Numbered from the stretch's first letter, positions 6,661-16,390 are shown. The stretch: 64,000 bases of DNA from Flavobacterium difficile (GCF_011392115.1 NZ_JAAJBT010000002.1:372001-436000); one strand, 5' to 3'. Numbers and translations are program-made. The notes: generated from the sequence alone by a model not told the origin.

Positions 6661-8997
6661 ATGCAACAATACATAGATCAACTAAATGAAGCACAACGTG
6701 CGCCAGTTCTCCAAAAAGACGGTGCGATGATTGTTATTGCAGGTGCAGGTTCTGGTAAAACTCGAGTTCTTACAGTTCGTATTGCCAATTTGATGTATCA
6801 AGGCGTTGATGCTTTTAATATTTTATCCTTAACGTTTACCAACAAAGCCGCACGTGAAATGAAAAAACGTATTGGTGAAATTGTAGGTGCTAGTGAAGCC
6901 AAAAACCTTTGGATGGGAACTTTTCACTCCGTTTTTGCTAAGATTTTACGAAGCGAAGCTGATAAGCTAGGCTATCCGTCTAACTTTACGATTTATGATT
7001 CTCAAGATTCTTTACGTTGTTTGGGCGGAATTATTAAGGAAATGCAATTGGATAAAGATGTATACAAACCGAAACAAATTTTAGGTCGAATTTCGCAATA
7101 TAAAAACTCTTTAATTACCGTTCGAGCGTATTTTAATAATCCCGAATTACAAGAAGCCGATGCCATGAGCAAAAAGCCTCGAATGGGAGAAATTTACAAC
7201 AATTATGTAGAGCGTTGTTTCAAATCGGGCGCAATGGATTTTGATGATTTATTGTTAAAAACCAACGAGTTATTAAATCGTTTTCCCGATGTTTTAGCCA
7301 AATACCAAGATAGATTTAGATACATTTTAGTGGATGAGTACCAAGATACGAATCACTCGCAATATTTAATTGTAAAAGCTCTTTCAGACAGATTTCAAAA
7401 CATTTGTGTGGTAGGTGATGATGCACAAAGTATTTATGCATTCCGTGGTGCGAATATCAACAACATTTTAAACTTTCAAAAAGATTACGAAGGTGTAAAA
7501 ATGTACCGATTAGAACAAAATTATCGTTCTTCAAAAAATATCGTGGAAGCAGCGAATAATGTTATCGATAAAAATAAAACCAAACTAGATAAAATTGTTT
7601 GGACAGCCAATGATGATGGTCCGAAAATAAAAGTCCACAGAAGTATTACAGATGGAGAAGAAGGACGTTTTGTAGCCGGAACTATTTTCGAACAAAAGAT
7701 GCAAAACCAATTACCAAATTCTCATTTTGCAATTTTGTATCGAACCAATGCCCAATCTCGTGCTATGGAAGATGCGTTGCGAAAAAGAGATATTCCGTAT
7801 CGAATTTATGGTGGTTTATCGTTTTATCAACGCAAAGAAATTAAAGATGTTTTAGCATATTTACGATTGGTTATCAATCCGAAAGATGAAGAAGCTTTAG
7901 TGCGAGTTATCAATTATCCAGCTCGTGGAATTGGTGATACAACTGTAGAAAAACTAACGGTTGCAGCCAATCATTACAAACGTTCCATTTTTGAAGTGAT
8001 GGAGCACATTGATAAAATCGATTTAAAATTAAATTCGGGAACCAAAACCAAGTTGCAAGTTTTTGTAACGATGATTAAAAGTTTCCAAGTGATCAATGAA
8101 CAACAAGATGCCTTTACGTTAACAGATCACGTAACTAAGAAAACCGGTTTGGTGCAAGAATTGAAAAAAGACGGTACACCAGAAGGAATTGCTCGTATTG
8201 AAAATATTGAAGAATTACTAAACGGTATTAAAGATTTCACCGAAGGTCAGAAAGAAATTGATGGTGCTCGTGGTGCTTTGGCAGAATTTTTAGAAGATGT
8301 GGCTTTGGCAACTGATTTAGATAAAGATACTGGTGATGATGATCGTGTGGCGTTAATGACGATTCACTTGGCAAAAGGACTAGAATTTCCTCATGTTTTC
8401 GTGGTCGGAATGGAAGAAGATTTGTTTCCAAGTGCGATGAGTATGAACACAAGAAGCGAATTGGAAGAAGAACGCCGTTTGTTTTATGTTGCTTTAACTC
8501 GTGCCGAACATCAAGCGTATCTGACCTATGCACAATCGCGTTACCGTTGGGGAAAATTAGTAGATAGCGAACCGTCTCGATTTATTGAAGAAATTAATGA
8601 CGAGTATTTAGATTATATGAATCCGATTGATACAGGTTACCGATACAAACCATCAATGGATATCGATATTTTTGGTGATGTGGATAAATCAAAATTGCGA
8701 TTAGCGAAACCCAAAGCAGGAACACCACCAGAATATATTACCAAAAACGAACCAATTTCGTCTGTTAATATCAGAAGATTAAAACCGGTAAGTAGTGGCA
8801 CAAGCTCTGCGGATAAAACCAATTTATTTGATGGCAATTTAGCCGTTGGAAACATCGTTATGCACGAACGCTTTGGAAAAGGAGAAATAGTAGGTTTAGA
8901 AGGCGCTGGTGCCGACAAAAAAGCAGAAATTCGTTTTGATGTAGGCGGCTTAAAAAAGTTGTTGTTGCGATTTGCGAAGTTGAATGTGATTGGGTAG
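6661..8997 (+). CDS. uvrD: UvrD/PcrA-type superfamily 1 DNA helicase
   Basis: This 778-aa 3'-5' helicase is expected to act in nucleotide excision or mismatch repair and to clear RecA or stalled polymerase. Visible SF1A motifs are Walker A AGAGSGKT (near residue 27), TFTNKAAREM, DEYQDTN (motif II), GDDAQSIYAFRGA (III), YRSS (IV) and LMTIHLAKGLEF plus VALTRAEHQ (V-VI). Length and the C-terminal beta-rich tail, ending in an MHERFGKGEIV Tudor-like segment, fit PcrA/UvrD. A tandem array rather than a terminator begins right after the TAG stop. Confidence 0.95.
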   Translation: MQQYIDQLNEAQRAPVLQKDGAMIVIAGAGSGKTRVLTVRIANLMYQGVDAFNILSLTFTNKAAREMKKRIGEIVGASEAKNLWMGTFHSVFAKILRSEADKLGYPSNFTIYDSQDSLRCLGGIIKEMQLDKDVYKPKQILGRISQYKNSLITVRAYFNNPELQEADAMSKKPRMGEIYNNYVERCFKSGAMDFDDLLLKTNELLNRFPDVLAKYQDRFRYILVDEYQDTNHSQYLIVKALSDRFQNICVVGDDAQSIYAFRGANINNILNFQKDYEGVKMYRLEQNYRSSKNIVEAANNVIDKNKTKLDKIVWTANDDGPKIKVHRSITDGEEGRFVAGTIFEQKMQNQLPNSHFAILYRTNAQSRAMEDALRKRDIPYRIYGGLSFYQRKEIKDVLAYLRLVINPKDEEALVRVINYPARGIGDTTVEKLTVAANHYKRSIFEVMEHIDKIDLKLNSGTKTKLQVFVTMIKSFQVINEQQDAFTLTDHVTKKTGLVQELKKDGTPEGIARIENIEELLNGIKDFTEGQKEIDGARGALAEFLEDVALATDLDKDTGDDDRVALMTIHLAKGLEFPHVFVVGMEEDLFPSAMSMNTRSELEEERRLFYVALTRAEHQAYLTYAQSRYRWGKLVDSEPSRFIEEINDEYLDYMNPIDTGYRYKPSMDIDIFGDVDKSKLRLAKPKAGTPPEYITKNEPISSVNIRRLKPVSSGTSSADKTNLFDGNLAVGNIVMHERFGKGEIVGLEGAGADKKAEIRFDVGGLKKLLLRFAKLNVIG

Positions 8998-8999
8998 GT

Positions 9000-9415
9000 T
9001 AAGAGGAAAGAGCCAAGTAAAAAGAGTTAAGTAAAAAGAGCCAAGTAAAAAGAGCCAAGTAAAAAGAGCCAAGTAAAAAGAGCTAAGTAAAAAGAGTCAA
9101 GTAAAAAGAGTCAAGTAAAAAGAGTCAAGTAAAAAGAGCTAAGTAAAAAGAGCTAAGTAAAAAGAGTCAAGTAAAAAGAGCCACGTAAAAAGAGCCAAGT
9201 AAAAAGAGCTAAGTAAAAAGAGCCAAGTAAAAAGAGCTAAGTAAAAAGAGCTAAGTAAAAAGAGTCAAGTAAAAAGAGCCACGTAAAAAGAGCCACGTAA
9301 AAAGAGCCAAGTAAAATGAGCCAAGTAAAAAGAGCCAAGTAAAAAGAGTCAAGTAAAAAGAGCTAAGTAAAAAGAGCTAAGTAAAAAGAATCAAGTTAAA
9401 GGAACCAAGGGAAAA
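9000..9415. repeat. About 28-copy 14-bp tandem array (GAGYYAA + GTAAAAA heptads)
   Basis: This fills the 438-bp gap between uvrD and the next gene. The unit is GAGYYAAGTAAAAA, made of two 7-bp words. I count about 27 well-conserved copies with degenerate edges. Variation is almost confined to the two pyrimidine positions (CC, CT, TC or TT), plus occasional A to C two bases later. The array starts about 3 nt after the uvrD stop codon. There is no spacer variation as in CRISPR and no coding frame. Related words recur at 53840-53949 and, inverted, at 63570-63700. Confidence 0.95.
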
Positions 9416-9435
9416 GGGATAGGTTTAAAGATTTT

Positions 9436-9810
9436 ATGATAAAGATTTTTTTGGTTTTTAGTTTATTCATTTTCTCTTCTTGTGAAAAGAATGATAAACT
9501 AGATTTTCCTGTATTTTTAAATGAGATTACCAAAGTTGAATTAGAAAGGCCTGATTTTAAATCGGGCGGTAAATTTGCCCAAATAAAAGAACTTAATAAA
9601 ACTGAAATAATACAATTGATTCAGGCGTTAAAAAAAGCTAAACCGATTGGTTTCATAAAATTTAAAACGGATTTTTATATTAATATTAAATCAAAAAATA
9701 TAATTCAAATAGATATTTATCATTTGAAAGTCAATGGAAATATAATTAAAGATTTTGAAAGTGATTTGGCTTATAAAATTGATGATTTAAAATTTTTAAA
9801 AGATTTCTAA
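9436..9810 (+). CDS. Small hypothetical lipoprotein
   Basis: The 124-aa product has a lipoprotein signal (IFSSC, lipobox Cys near residue 16) followed by a charged mature region of about 108 aa, probably alpha/beta. The segment TEIIQLIQALKKAKPIGFIKFK is immunity- or inhibitor-like in composition, but I cannot assign a family. It sits between two repeat arrays, the 28-copy array upstream and a two-copy heptad duplication (9811-9838) after its stop, so it may be transcribed from within repeat DNA. Function unknown. Confidence 0.65.
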   Translation: MIKIFLVFSLFIFSSCEKNDKLDFPVFLNEITKVELERPDFKSGGKFAQIKELNKTEIIQLIQALKKAKPIGFIKFKTDFYINIKSKNIIQIDIYHLKVNGNIIKDFESDLAYKIDDLKFLKDF

Positions 9811-9838
9811 CATCTAATTTCTAACATCTAATTTCTAA
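9811..9838. repeat. Two-copy 14-bp direct repeat (heptads catctaa/tttctaa)
   Basis: The unit catctaatttctaa is present twice without mismatch, immediately after the lipoprotein stop codon. The last seven bases of the gene (tttctaa, including the stop) match the second heptad. Confidence 0.75.
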
Positions 9839-9842
9839 AACA

Positions 9843-10463
9843 ATGGCAGAATTTTTAAAAATTTACGAAGACAAACCTAGTGAAGCCGCCATTAAAAAAG
9901 TGGTTGAGGTTTTAAAAAATGGTGGATTGGTCATTTATCCAACAGATACAGTATACGGTTTAGGTTGTGATATTACCAATTCTCGTGCATTGGAACGATT
10001 AGCCAAATTGAAAGGAATTAAGTTAGAAAAAGCCAATTTTTCTTTTGTTTGTAGTAGTTTGAGTAACATTTCCGATTACGTGAAACAAATTGATACACCA
10101 ACTTTCAAAATTTTAAAACGTGCTTTACCAGGTGCGTATACGTTTATTTTACCAGGAAATAACGATTTACCAAAAGACTTCCGTAAGAAAAAAACTGTCG
10201 GAATTAGAGTACCAGATAATAGAATTGCCATTCAAATTGTGGAAATGTTAGGCAATCCAATTGTTTCAACATCTATTCACGATGAAGATGAGGTTATTGA
10301 ATATTCTACAGATCCTGAATTAATTTTCGAAAAATGGCAAAATCAAGTCGATTTAGTGATTGATGGTGGGTATGGTGAAAACGTAGCCTCAACCATTATC
10401 GATTTAACCGGTCATGAACCAATTGTGGTGAGAGAAGGAAAAGGTGATGTGAATGTGATTTAG
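9843..10463 (+). CDS. YciO-type TsaC/Sua5/YrdC-family protein
   Basis: This 206-aa YrdC-fold protein has NGGLVIYPTDTVYGLGCD near the N-terminus and ends DLTGHEPIVVREGKGD, close in layout to E. coli YciO. YrdC-fold enzymes of the TsaC/Sua5 branch make threonylcarbamoyl-AMP for tRNA t6A. Where Sua5 has the K-x-R nucleotide-binding motif (KKRPFYNP in the 27112 gene), this protein reads LKGIKLEKANFSF, as YciO proteins do. YciO has weak or no t6A activity in enterics, and a YciO-like role is more likely. A true Sua5 is present at 27112-28089. Confidence 0.85.
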   Translation: MAEFLKIYEDKPSEAAIKKVVEVLKNGGLVIYPTDTVYGLGCDITNSRALERLAKLKGIKLEKANFSFVCSSLSNISDYVKQIDTPTFKILKRALPGAYTFILPGNNDLPKDFRKKKTVGIRVPDNRIAIQIVEMLGNPIVSTSIHDEDEVIEYSTDPELIFEKWQNQVDLVIDGGYGENVASTIIDLTGHEPIVVREGKGDVNVI

Positions 10464-10640
10464 TCACAGTTTACAGTCGCAGTCTCAGTATTCAGTTTCA
10501 TTATTCAGTCTCAGTATACAGTTTCTATGTACAGTCACAGTTTTAGTTCTTTTTTTTAGAATTTGTGCTCAAAACAGCTTACTGTATACCGCTTACTGTA
10601 AACTGTAACTGCAAACTGCGACTGTAAACTGCGACTGAAT
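10464..10640. repeat. Inverted pair of CAGT-word arrays between convergent genes
   Basis: The left half (10464-10550) has CAGT words 6, 7 or 13 bp apart. The right half (about 10575-10640) carries the complement (ACTG words), so the two halves can fold together. The block fills the gap between the yciO-like gene (+) and oxyR (-), starting at one stop codon and ending near the other. It could act as a bidirectional terminator. The same words occur near 1478-1510. Confidence 0.7.
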
Positions 10641-10646
10641 ACTAAT

Positions 10647-11579
10647 CTATTTCGGACTCACAATTTCTACATCACTAAATGCTATCGCACCACGAACAAC
10701 GCCTTGAATCGTGTTTTTTAACGCATCAATAATATGAATTTTTAATTCGTTTTTGGAGAAAATTAAACTTACTTCTCTAGATGGTTTTGGATTGGCGAAT
10801 TGTCTTAGTTTAGCTTTGTTTTTTTCGTTTAAATCTAACGTATGTAAATAGGGAAGAAGCGTTGTTCCTAAACCTTCATCAGATAATTTGATTAAGGTTT
10901 CAAAACTTCCGCTTTCTAGTTGAAAGTGATGTTCTCCCATAAAATTATTGGTTTTACATAAATTCAAAACACTATTTCTGAAACAATGTCCATCTTGTAA
11001 AAGCAAGATTTTTTCTACATCTAAATCGGAAACTTCGAGTTCTTTTTTGCTGTTATTTTGACTATTATCAGGAATATATGCTACAAATGGTTCGTAGTAC
11101 AATACAATTTCTTTTAGTTTTTCTTCATCTAAAGGCGTGGCAGCAATTGCACAATCTAAATGCCCATTTTTTAATTTTGAAATGATGTCAACCGTATTTA
11201 ATTCTTCTACAATTAAGTTGATTTTAGGATATTTTTTAATAAACGTATTTAAAAACATTGGTAATAAAGTGGGCATAATTGTCGGAATAATTCCAATTCG
11301 GAAATCGCCACCAATAAACCCTTTTTGTTGGTCTACAATATCTTTAATTCTATTGGCTTCGTTTACAATATTTTTCGCTTGTGTTACAATTTTGCTTCCC
11401 ACGTCTGTCAAACCAATTGGTTTTTTAGTTCTGTCAAAAATTTGAATGCCTAATTCTTCTTCTAATTTTTGAATTTGCATACTTAAAGTCGGTTGTGTTA
11501 CGAAACATTTTTCTGCAGCTAAAGTAAAATTTTTATTTTCGGCAACGGCTAAAACGTAATATAATTGAGTAATTGTCAT
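10647..11579 (-). CDS. oxyR: Hydrogen peroxide-responsive LysR regulator OxyR
   Basis: The 310-aa LysR-type protein has an N-terminal winged helix (TLAAEKCFVTQPTLSMQIQK, residues 19-38) and a two-lobed effector domain. C199 and C208, in DGHCFRNSVLNLC, occupy the redox-disulphide positions of E. coli OxyR with the same numbering and motif. It should activate catalase/peroxidase genes after H2O2 oxidation. It is downstream of prfA on the same strand but separated by a terminator, so it probably has its own promoter in 11580-11645. Confidence 0.93.
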   Translation of the reverse strand: MTITQLYYVLAVAENKNFTLAAEKCFVTQPTLSMQIQKLEEELGIQIFDRTKKPIGLTDVGSKIVTQAKNIVNEANRIKDIVDQQKGFIGGDFRIGIIPTIMPTLLPMFLNTFIKKYPKINLIVEELNTVDIISKLKNGHLDCAIAATPLDEEKLKEIVLYYEPFVAYIPDNSQNNSKKELEVSDLDVEKILLLQDGHCFRNSVLNLCKTNNFMGEHHFQLESGSFETLIKLSDEGLGTTLLPYLHTLDLNEKNKAKLRQFANPKPSREVSLIFSKNELKIHIIDALKNTIQGVVRGAIAFSDVEIVSPK

Positions 11580-11647
11580 GGTATCAATTTTTATGATAAA
11601 AGTAACTATTTTGATTGTAAAAAACTATTGATTTGTAGGTGTTTATA

Positions 11648-11678
11648 AAAAAACTCTGAAAGTTATTCAGAGTTTTTT
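11648..11678 (-). terminator. Intrinsic terminator after prfA
   Basis: Arms AAAAAACTCTGAA (11648-11660) and TTCAGAGTTTTTT (11666-11678) with a 5-nt loop. It lies 25 bp after the prfA stop on the minus strand, with A/T tracts on both sides. Confidence 0.8.
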
Positions 11679-11702
11679 GTTTATTTAAACTTCGTACATG
11701 TA

Positions 11703-12776
11703 TTAATATACTTCAGATTCTTTTAATTTTTCAGTATTTGCTACCAATTGTAATTCGTCAATAAATTTATGAATTTTACCAGACATTACACCGTCCATAT
11801 CAAAAACGTCAACTCCAATTCTATGATCTGTGACACGACCTTGTGGATAATTGTAGGTTCTAATTTTTGCAGATCGGTCACCAGAACTTACTTGAGAAGT
11901 ACGCGTTTTAGCATCTTCTTCTTGTTTTTTTGCTAATTCTTGTTCATATAAACGAGATCGCAAAACAGTTAAGGCTTTATCTTTATTTTTATGTTGCGAT
12001 TTTTGATCCTGACATTGTGCTACTAATCCAGAAGGAATGTGTGTTAAACGAACGGCAGATTTTGTGGTATTTACCGATTGACCACCTGGTCCAGACGAAC
12101 AGAAAAAATCTACACGAACATCATTCATGTCAATTTGAACATCAAACTCTTCTGCTTCTGGTAAAACCATAACGGTTGCTGCAGAAGTGTGTACACGCCC
12201 TTGCGTTTCCGTTTGAGGAACTCGTTGTACACGGTGTACTCCAGCTTCGTACTTCAAGGCTCCGTATACATCTTCACCAGTTACTTCAAAAATTACCTCT
12301 TTGAAGCCACCAGAAGTTCCATCACTCATGTCTACTACAGAACATTTCCAACCACGACTTTCGCAATATTTGGTATACATTCTATATAAATCACCTGCAA
12401 AAATAGAAGCTTCATCACCACCAGTTCCAGCACGAATTTCTACCATTACATTTTTAGCATCTTCTGGATCTTTAGGAATCAACATAAATTTGATTTCTTC
12501 TTCCAATTCAGGTAAACGTTCTTTGGCTTCTTCCAACTGCATTTTAGCCATTTCTACCATTTCGGCATCCGAACCATCAGCAATTATTTCTTGTGCTTCT
12601 TTAATATTTGCATCAAGGTTTATATATTCTTCACGCTTTTGTACTAAAGCGTTTAAACTTTTGTATTCTTGGTTTAATTGAACATAACGTTTCTGATCGG
12701 CAATCACATCAGGCTGTATAATTAAATCTGATATTTCATCGAAACGTTGTTTTACATATTGCAATCTGTCTAACAT
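11703..12776 (-). CDS. prfA: Peptide chain release factor 1
   Basis: The 357-aa RF1 ends translation at UAA/UAG. The catalytic GGQ is at 231-233 ([12 protein letters not shown]), and the context [16 protein letters not shown] gives PQT (187-189) at the RF1 stop-codon-recognition tripeptide (PxT), rather than SPF of RF2. An N-terminal coiled coil (about 50-100) precedes the superfamily core. Length is normal. It is monocistronic with its own terminator. Confidence 0.97.
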   Translation of the reverse strand: MLDRLQYVKQRFDEISDLIIQPDVIADQKRYVQLNQEYKSLNALVQKREEYINLDANIKEAQEIIADGSDAEMVEMAKMQLEEAKERLPELEEEIKFMLIPKDPEDAKNVMVEIRAGTGGDEASIFAGDLYRMYTKYCESRGWKCSVVDMSDGTSGGFKEVIFEVTGEDVYGALKYEAGVHRVQRVPQTETQGRVHTSAATVMVLPEAEEFDVQIDMNDVRVDFFCSSGPGGQSVNTTKSAVRLTHIPSGLVAQCQDQKSQHKNKDKALTVLRSRLYEQELAKKQEEDAKTRTSQVSSGDRSAKIRTYNYPQGRVTDHRIGVDVFDMDGVMSGKIHKFIDELQLVANTEKLKESEVY

Positions 12777-12887
12777 ATTAATCTGTATTTTTCAGTGCAA
12801 AGTTACTAAAAAAAAGTAATTCTTTTTACGAATTTAATGCACTGTTTTAATTAATTCTATTTCAATATTTTATAAATATTATTTTTA

Positions 12888-12962
12888 TTTATTCTAAATA
12901 AACTTTTATTATTCAATTTTCTGTAGTAGTTTTGTGCTTTAAATTTATTCATTCTAAATAAA
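12888..12962 (+). promoter_or_regulatory. Siderophore receptor promoter with paired palindromes
   Basis: Palindrome TTTATT-CTA-AATAAA at 12888-12902 and a one-mismatch copy (TTCATT-CTA-AATAAA) at 12948-12962 are exactly 60 bp apart. Between them lies a -7 box TAGTTTTG (12927-12934). The downstream copy ends 7 bp before the ATG. The arrangement is repeated at 16391-16465. This looks like a repressor-controlled, probably metal-responsive, promoter; the regulator is unknown. Confidence 0.7.
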
Positions 12963-12969
12963 AATAATA

Positions 12970-15120
12970 ATGAAAAAACATCTAAACTATCTGTTATTGT
13001 TGAGTTTGCCTTCAATGTTAATTGCTCAAGAAGTGAAGAAGGATTCTGTTAATACCATTGAAGAAGTGAAAATTAACCTGAATTGGCAAAAATATAAAAG
13101 AGAAAAAAGTGCTACTGTTTCTAAAATGCCATTAAGAGATATAGAAAATCCGCAGGTATACACTACCATTACAAATGAATTATTAAAAGAACAAGTGGTT
13201 ACTAATTTTAATGATGCTTTAAAAAACGCAACTGGAGTTACTCGTTTATGGGAATCTACTGGTAGAGGCGGAGATGGGGCCGAGTTTTATACCATGAGAG
13301 GATTTTCTGTTCAACCTACAATGATTAATGGTTTACCAGGAATTAATAATGGTAGCATAGACCCAATTAATGTCGATAATATTGAAGTAATTAAAGGTCC
13401 ATCTGGAACTTTGTTTGGAAGCAGTTTAATTTCATACGGTGGATTGATTAATATAGTTACCAAAAAACCGTTTTCTAATTTTGGTGGTGAAGTAAGTTAC
13501 AATTCTGGGACTTATGGAATGGATCGTGTAACAGCAGATGTTAACATTCCTTTGAATAATGATGTTTCAATTCGTATGAATTCTGCGTATCAAAAAGAAA
13601 ATTCTTTTCAAGATGCAGGATTTACAAAGTCTTTCTTTTTTGCACCTTCTTTAAGTTATAAAGTATCAGATAAATTGACTTTTTTAATTAATTCTGAATT
13701 TTCAAACAGAAATGCAGCAAATGCTCCAATGCTTTTCTTAAGTAGATTTTCGCCTTTAACGTTTAATTCGATTACATTATTCGAACAAAATTATAAAAAA
13801 TCATACACATCTAATGAATTAACCATTAGCAATCCTTCGTTTAATTTACAAACTCAGATGTTATATAAATTATCGAATAATTGGACTTCACAAACCGTTT
13901 TATCAAGAAGTCAATCTAAAACAGATGGTTATTATTCTTATTTATTTGATGATTCAAACGGTGATACATTTACCAGATATATATCGAAAAGAAATGGAGA
14001 AACCTTAGCCACCGATTTACAGCAAAACTTTATAGGCGATTTTAAAATCGGAAATTTCAGAAACAGAATGGTTGTGGGGCTTGATTTTTATCAATCTAAC
14101 ATTTTAAACGGAAGTTCTGGCTGGGTGAATGGAGGAACGGTTTCTTTACTAAATCAATCCGATTCGGGACAAGCTAATTTAACGCAAGCAGGTGTCGATA
14201 ATTTACTTGCTGGTACTAATGAACCCAATACAAATGCCGAAACTCAAGTAGTAAGTGCGTATGTTTCTAATGTGATTAATTTTACAGATCAACTGTCTGT
14301 GATGGCCAGTTTGCGTGTAGATGAATTCAAAGGAAAAACTTCTTATTATGCTACAGATGAAGTAAAAAGTCAAGTTGCCTTATCGCCAAAATTTGGATTG
14401 GTATATCAAATTATCGAAAATAAAGTGTCTGTTTTTGGAAATTACATGAACGGTTTTAAAAATATTGAACCTGGTTTAGTAAACGTAGATGGAACCAACA
14501 CAAGAGTAGCAACTTTTGATCCTGAACACGCGAATCAATATGAGTTCGGATTAAAAACCAATTTATATAAAGAAATGGTGTCTGCTTCATTAAGTTATTA
14601 TGATATAACTGTTAAAAACCGATTAATGGCAGATCCAAATAATCCGAATGCTTCCATTCAGGGCGGAGAAGTGGAAAGTAAAGGTGTAGAGTTGAGCGTT
14701 ACCGTTAATCCAACTAAAGGTTTAAATATTATTACAGGATTCAGTACCAATAAAAGTGAAGTAACTAAAGATGCACCAGCTGCAGGATATTTAGGATTAC
14801 GTCCAGAGGAAGCCGGACCAGAAACTTTAGTGAATTTTTGGGCCAATTATACACTTTCTCATGGTAAATGGAAAGGTTTAGGTTTCGGATTTGGAGGAAA
14901 TTATGCCTCAGAACACAAAACACTAAACAGAGCCGTAATTGGAACTTTTGTATTACCTGATTATACGGTGTTAAATACCGCAGTTTCTTATAATAATGAT
15001 AAGTTTAATTTGACTTTAAAAGTCAATAATTTATTAAATGAAAAATATTTTACCGGCTGGTCTACAGTAACACCTCAAAGATTAAGAAGTATTACTGCCG
15101 GATTAACGTTTAAGTTTTAG
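12970..15120 (+). CDS. TonB-dependent siderophore receptor 1
   Basis: The 716-aa outer-membrane receptor has a signal peptide, a TonB-box-like IEEVKIN near residue 30, and a plug domain (about 60-170: FNDALKNATGV, FYTMRGFSV, VDNIEVIKGPSGTLFGS, GGLINIVTKKP). A 22-strand-type barrel follows and ends in aromatic F (TAGLTFKF). The plug motifs are those of ferric-siderophore receptors such as FhuA/FpvA, not SusC. It lacks the N-terminal carboxypeptidase-like extension of SusC proteins. It is followed by a terminator and a PepSY reductase-like gene. The receptor call is firm; the ligand is unknown. Confidence 0.92.
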   Translation: MKKHLNYLLLLSLPSMLIAQEVKKDSVNTIEEVKINLNWQKYKREKSATVSKMPLRDIENPQVYTTITNELLKEQVVTNFNDALKNATGVTRLWESTGRGGDGAEFYTMRGFSVQPTMINGLPGINNGSIDPINVDNIEVIKGPSGTLFGSSLISYGGLINIVTKKPFSNFGGEVSYNSGTYGMDRVTADVNIPLNNDVSIRMNSAYQKENSFQDAGFTKSFFFAPSLSYKVSDKLTFLINSEFSNRNAANAPMLFLSRFSPLTFNSITLFEQNYKKSYTSNELTISNPSFNLQTQMLYKLSNNWTSQTVLSRSQSKTDGYYSYLFDDSNGDTFTRYISKRNGETLATDLQQNFIGDFKIGNFRNRMVVGLDFYQSNILNGSSGWVNGGTVSLLNQSDSGQANLTQAGVDNLLAGTNEPNTNAETQVVSAYVSNVINFTDQLSVMASLRVDEFKGKTSYYATDEVKSQVALSPKFGLVYQIIENKVSVFGNYMNGFKNIEPGLVNVDGTNTRVATFDPEHANQYEFGLKTNLYKEMVSASLSYYDITVKNRLMADPNNPNASIQGGEVESKGVELSVTVNPTKGLNIITGFSTNKSEVTKDAPAAGYLGLRPEEAGPETLVNFWANYTLSHGKWKGLGFGFGGNYASEHKTLNRAVIGTFVLPDYTVLNTAVSYNNDKFNLTLKVNNLLNEKYFTGWSTVTPQRLRSITAGLTFKF

Positions 15121-15137
15121 TCAATTTGTTTGTTTTG

Positions 15138-15184
15138 GGTAAACTTCTCATTTGTTAATCAGATGAGGAGTTTTACCTTTTTTA
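15138..15184 (+). terminator. Terminator or attenuator between receptor 1 and PepSY gene
   Basis: Arms 15138-15151 and 15163-15177 (GGTAAA...CTCAT / ATGAGGAG...TTACC) are followed by a T run. It lies between the receptor stop and the PepSY start at 15196, so the second gene is probably read through at a lower level. Confidence 0.65.
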
Positions 15185-15195
15185 ATTTTTTAAAA

Positions 15196-16311
15196 ATGAA
15201 TGTAAAAAAAAGTATCAGATTGGTGCATCTTTGGTTGGGCTTATCTACAGGAATTATAGTTTTTATAGTAGCTATCACTGGTTGTTTATACGCTTTTCAA
15301 GAAGAAATAAAAAGTAGTACAGAAGCATATAGATATGTCCAGAAGGAAAACAAACCACAGTTATTACCTTCTGAAATAGAAGAGATGGTAACCGAAAAAT
15401 TTCCCAATGAGCATTTACATGCCATTCATTATCATGGAGCAGAAAAAGCTGTTGAAGCCATTTTTTTTCAAAATGAGCCTACAGAATATTATTTTATATG
15501 CTATGTGAATCCGTATTCTGGAAAAGTTATTGCAACTGTAAATCAATATGAAGGTTTTTTTCATTGGGTATTGAACGGTCATTTTTATTTATGGTTGCCT
15601 CATGAAATCGGTCAGACCGTAGTTGCCACTTCTACTTTACTTTTTGTTTTTTTAATTCTATCCGGATTCATTCTTTGGTATCCTAAAAATAAAAGAGTAG
15701 CCAAACAACGTTTTTGGTTCAAATGGAAGGAAACCACAAAATGGAAACGTAAAAATTATGATTTGCATAATATTACAGGCTTTTATGTTTTATCAATTGC
15801 ATTAATATTTGCATTAACAGGTTTGGTTTGGGGCTTTCAATGGTTTGCTTTTTCGTATCATAAAGCTTTTGGAGGCGAAAGTTCTTTGGTTTATGAAGAA
15901 CCTAAATCGGAGGTTCAAGTAGGACTTCAACAACCCATTAATGCCTTAGATTCTACTTATCTATATATGAGAAAAGCCTATCCAAATGTATCTTCAATAG
16001 AAGTGCATCCTCCTGAATCAGATCTTTCACCAATAGCAGCTAATGCAAATGTTGATGAAGATACCTATTGGAAAATTGATTACAGGTATTTTGACCAATA
16101 TTCTATGAAAGAATTACAAGTGAATCATATCTATGGAAGGTTCGATAAAGCCGATATTGCAGATAAAGTACTAAGAATGAATTACGACATTCATACCGGT
16201 GGCATTTTAGGTTTGCCTGGAAAAATTTTTGCTTTTTTAATAAGTTTACTCATCGCAAGTATGCCTATTACTGGATTTTTAATTTGGTGGGGAAGAAAGA
16301 ATAAAAACTAA
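15196..16311 (+). CDS. PepSY-associated transmembrane protein (ferric reductase-like)
   Basis: I start at ATG 15196 (MNVKKSIRLVHLWLG) because the upstream extension lies across the terminator and would put polar sequence before the first helix. About 371 aa with four membrane segments: one at the N-terminus, two centrally (LLFVFLILSGFILWY, ITGFYVLSIALIFAL) and one at the C-terminus (AFLISLLIASMPITG). A long periplasmic PepSY domain lies between the first pair. Conserved His in RLVHLWLG and DLHNITG fit the PepSY_TM family implicated in siderophore reduction (FoxB/PiuB type). Its position after a siderophore receptor supports iron release from siderophores at the inner membrane. Confidence 0.85.
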   Translation: MNVKKSIRLVHLWLGLSTGIIVFIVAITGCLYAFQEEIKSSTEAYRYVQKENKPQLLPSEIEEMVTEKFPNEHLHAIHYHGAEKAVEAIFFQNEPTEYYFICYVNPYSGKVIATVNQYEGFFHWVLNGHFYLWLPHEIGQTVVATSTLLFVFLILSGFILWYPKNKRVAKQRFWFKWKETTKWKRKNYDLHNITGFYVLSIALIFALTGLVWGFQWFAFSYHKAFGGESSLVYEEPKSEVQVGLQQPINALDSTYLYMRKAYPNVSSIEVHPPESDLSPIAANANVDEDTYWKIDYRYFDQYSMKELQVNHIYGRFDKADIADKVLRMNYDIHTGGILGLPGKIFAFLISLLIASMPITGFLIWWGRKNKN

Positions 16312-16390
16312 TAGTTTTTTCAATTTCGCATGCAATGTAGTATTAAATCTTTTGATTTTGGATACCAACACGTTAACTTTATTATTTTTA

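Noticed and set aside
9000..9415. CRISPR array or coding repeat protein
   Set aside because: Units are 14 bp without unique spacers and no cas genes are nearby. A 14-bp period shifts frame in every copy, so no stable protein repeat is encoded, and stops recur in each plus-strand frame.
11137..11445. Plus-strand 102-codon ORF inside oxyR
   Set aside because: Antisense shadow of the OxyR effector domain without its own motifs or promoter.
12301..12681. Plus-strand 126-codon ORF inside prfA
   Set aside because: Antisense shadow of release factor 1, composition low-complexity Ser/Ala/Ile.
15130..15195. Upstream start for the PepSY protein
   Set aside because: The added residues would be encoded by the terminator hairpin region; ATG 15196 gives a normal family N-terminus.
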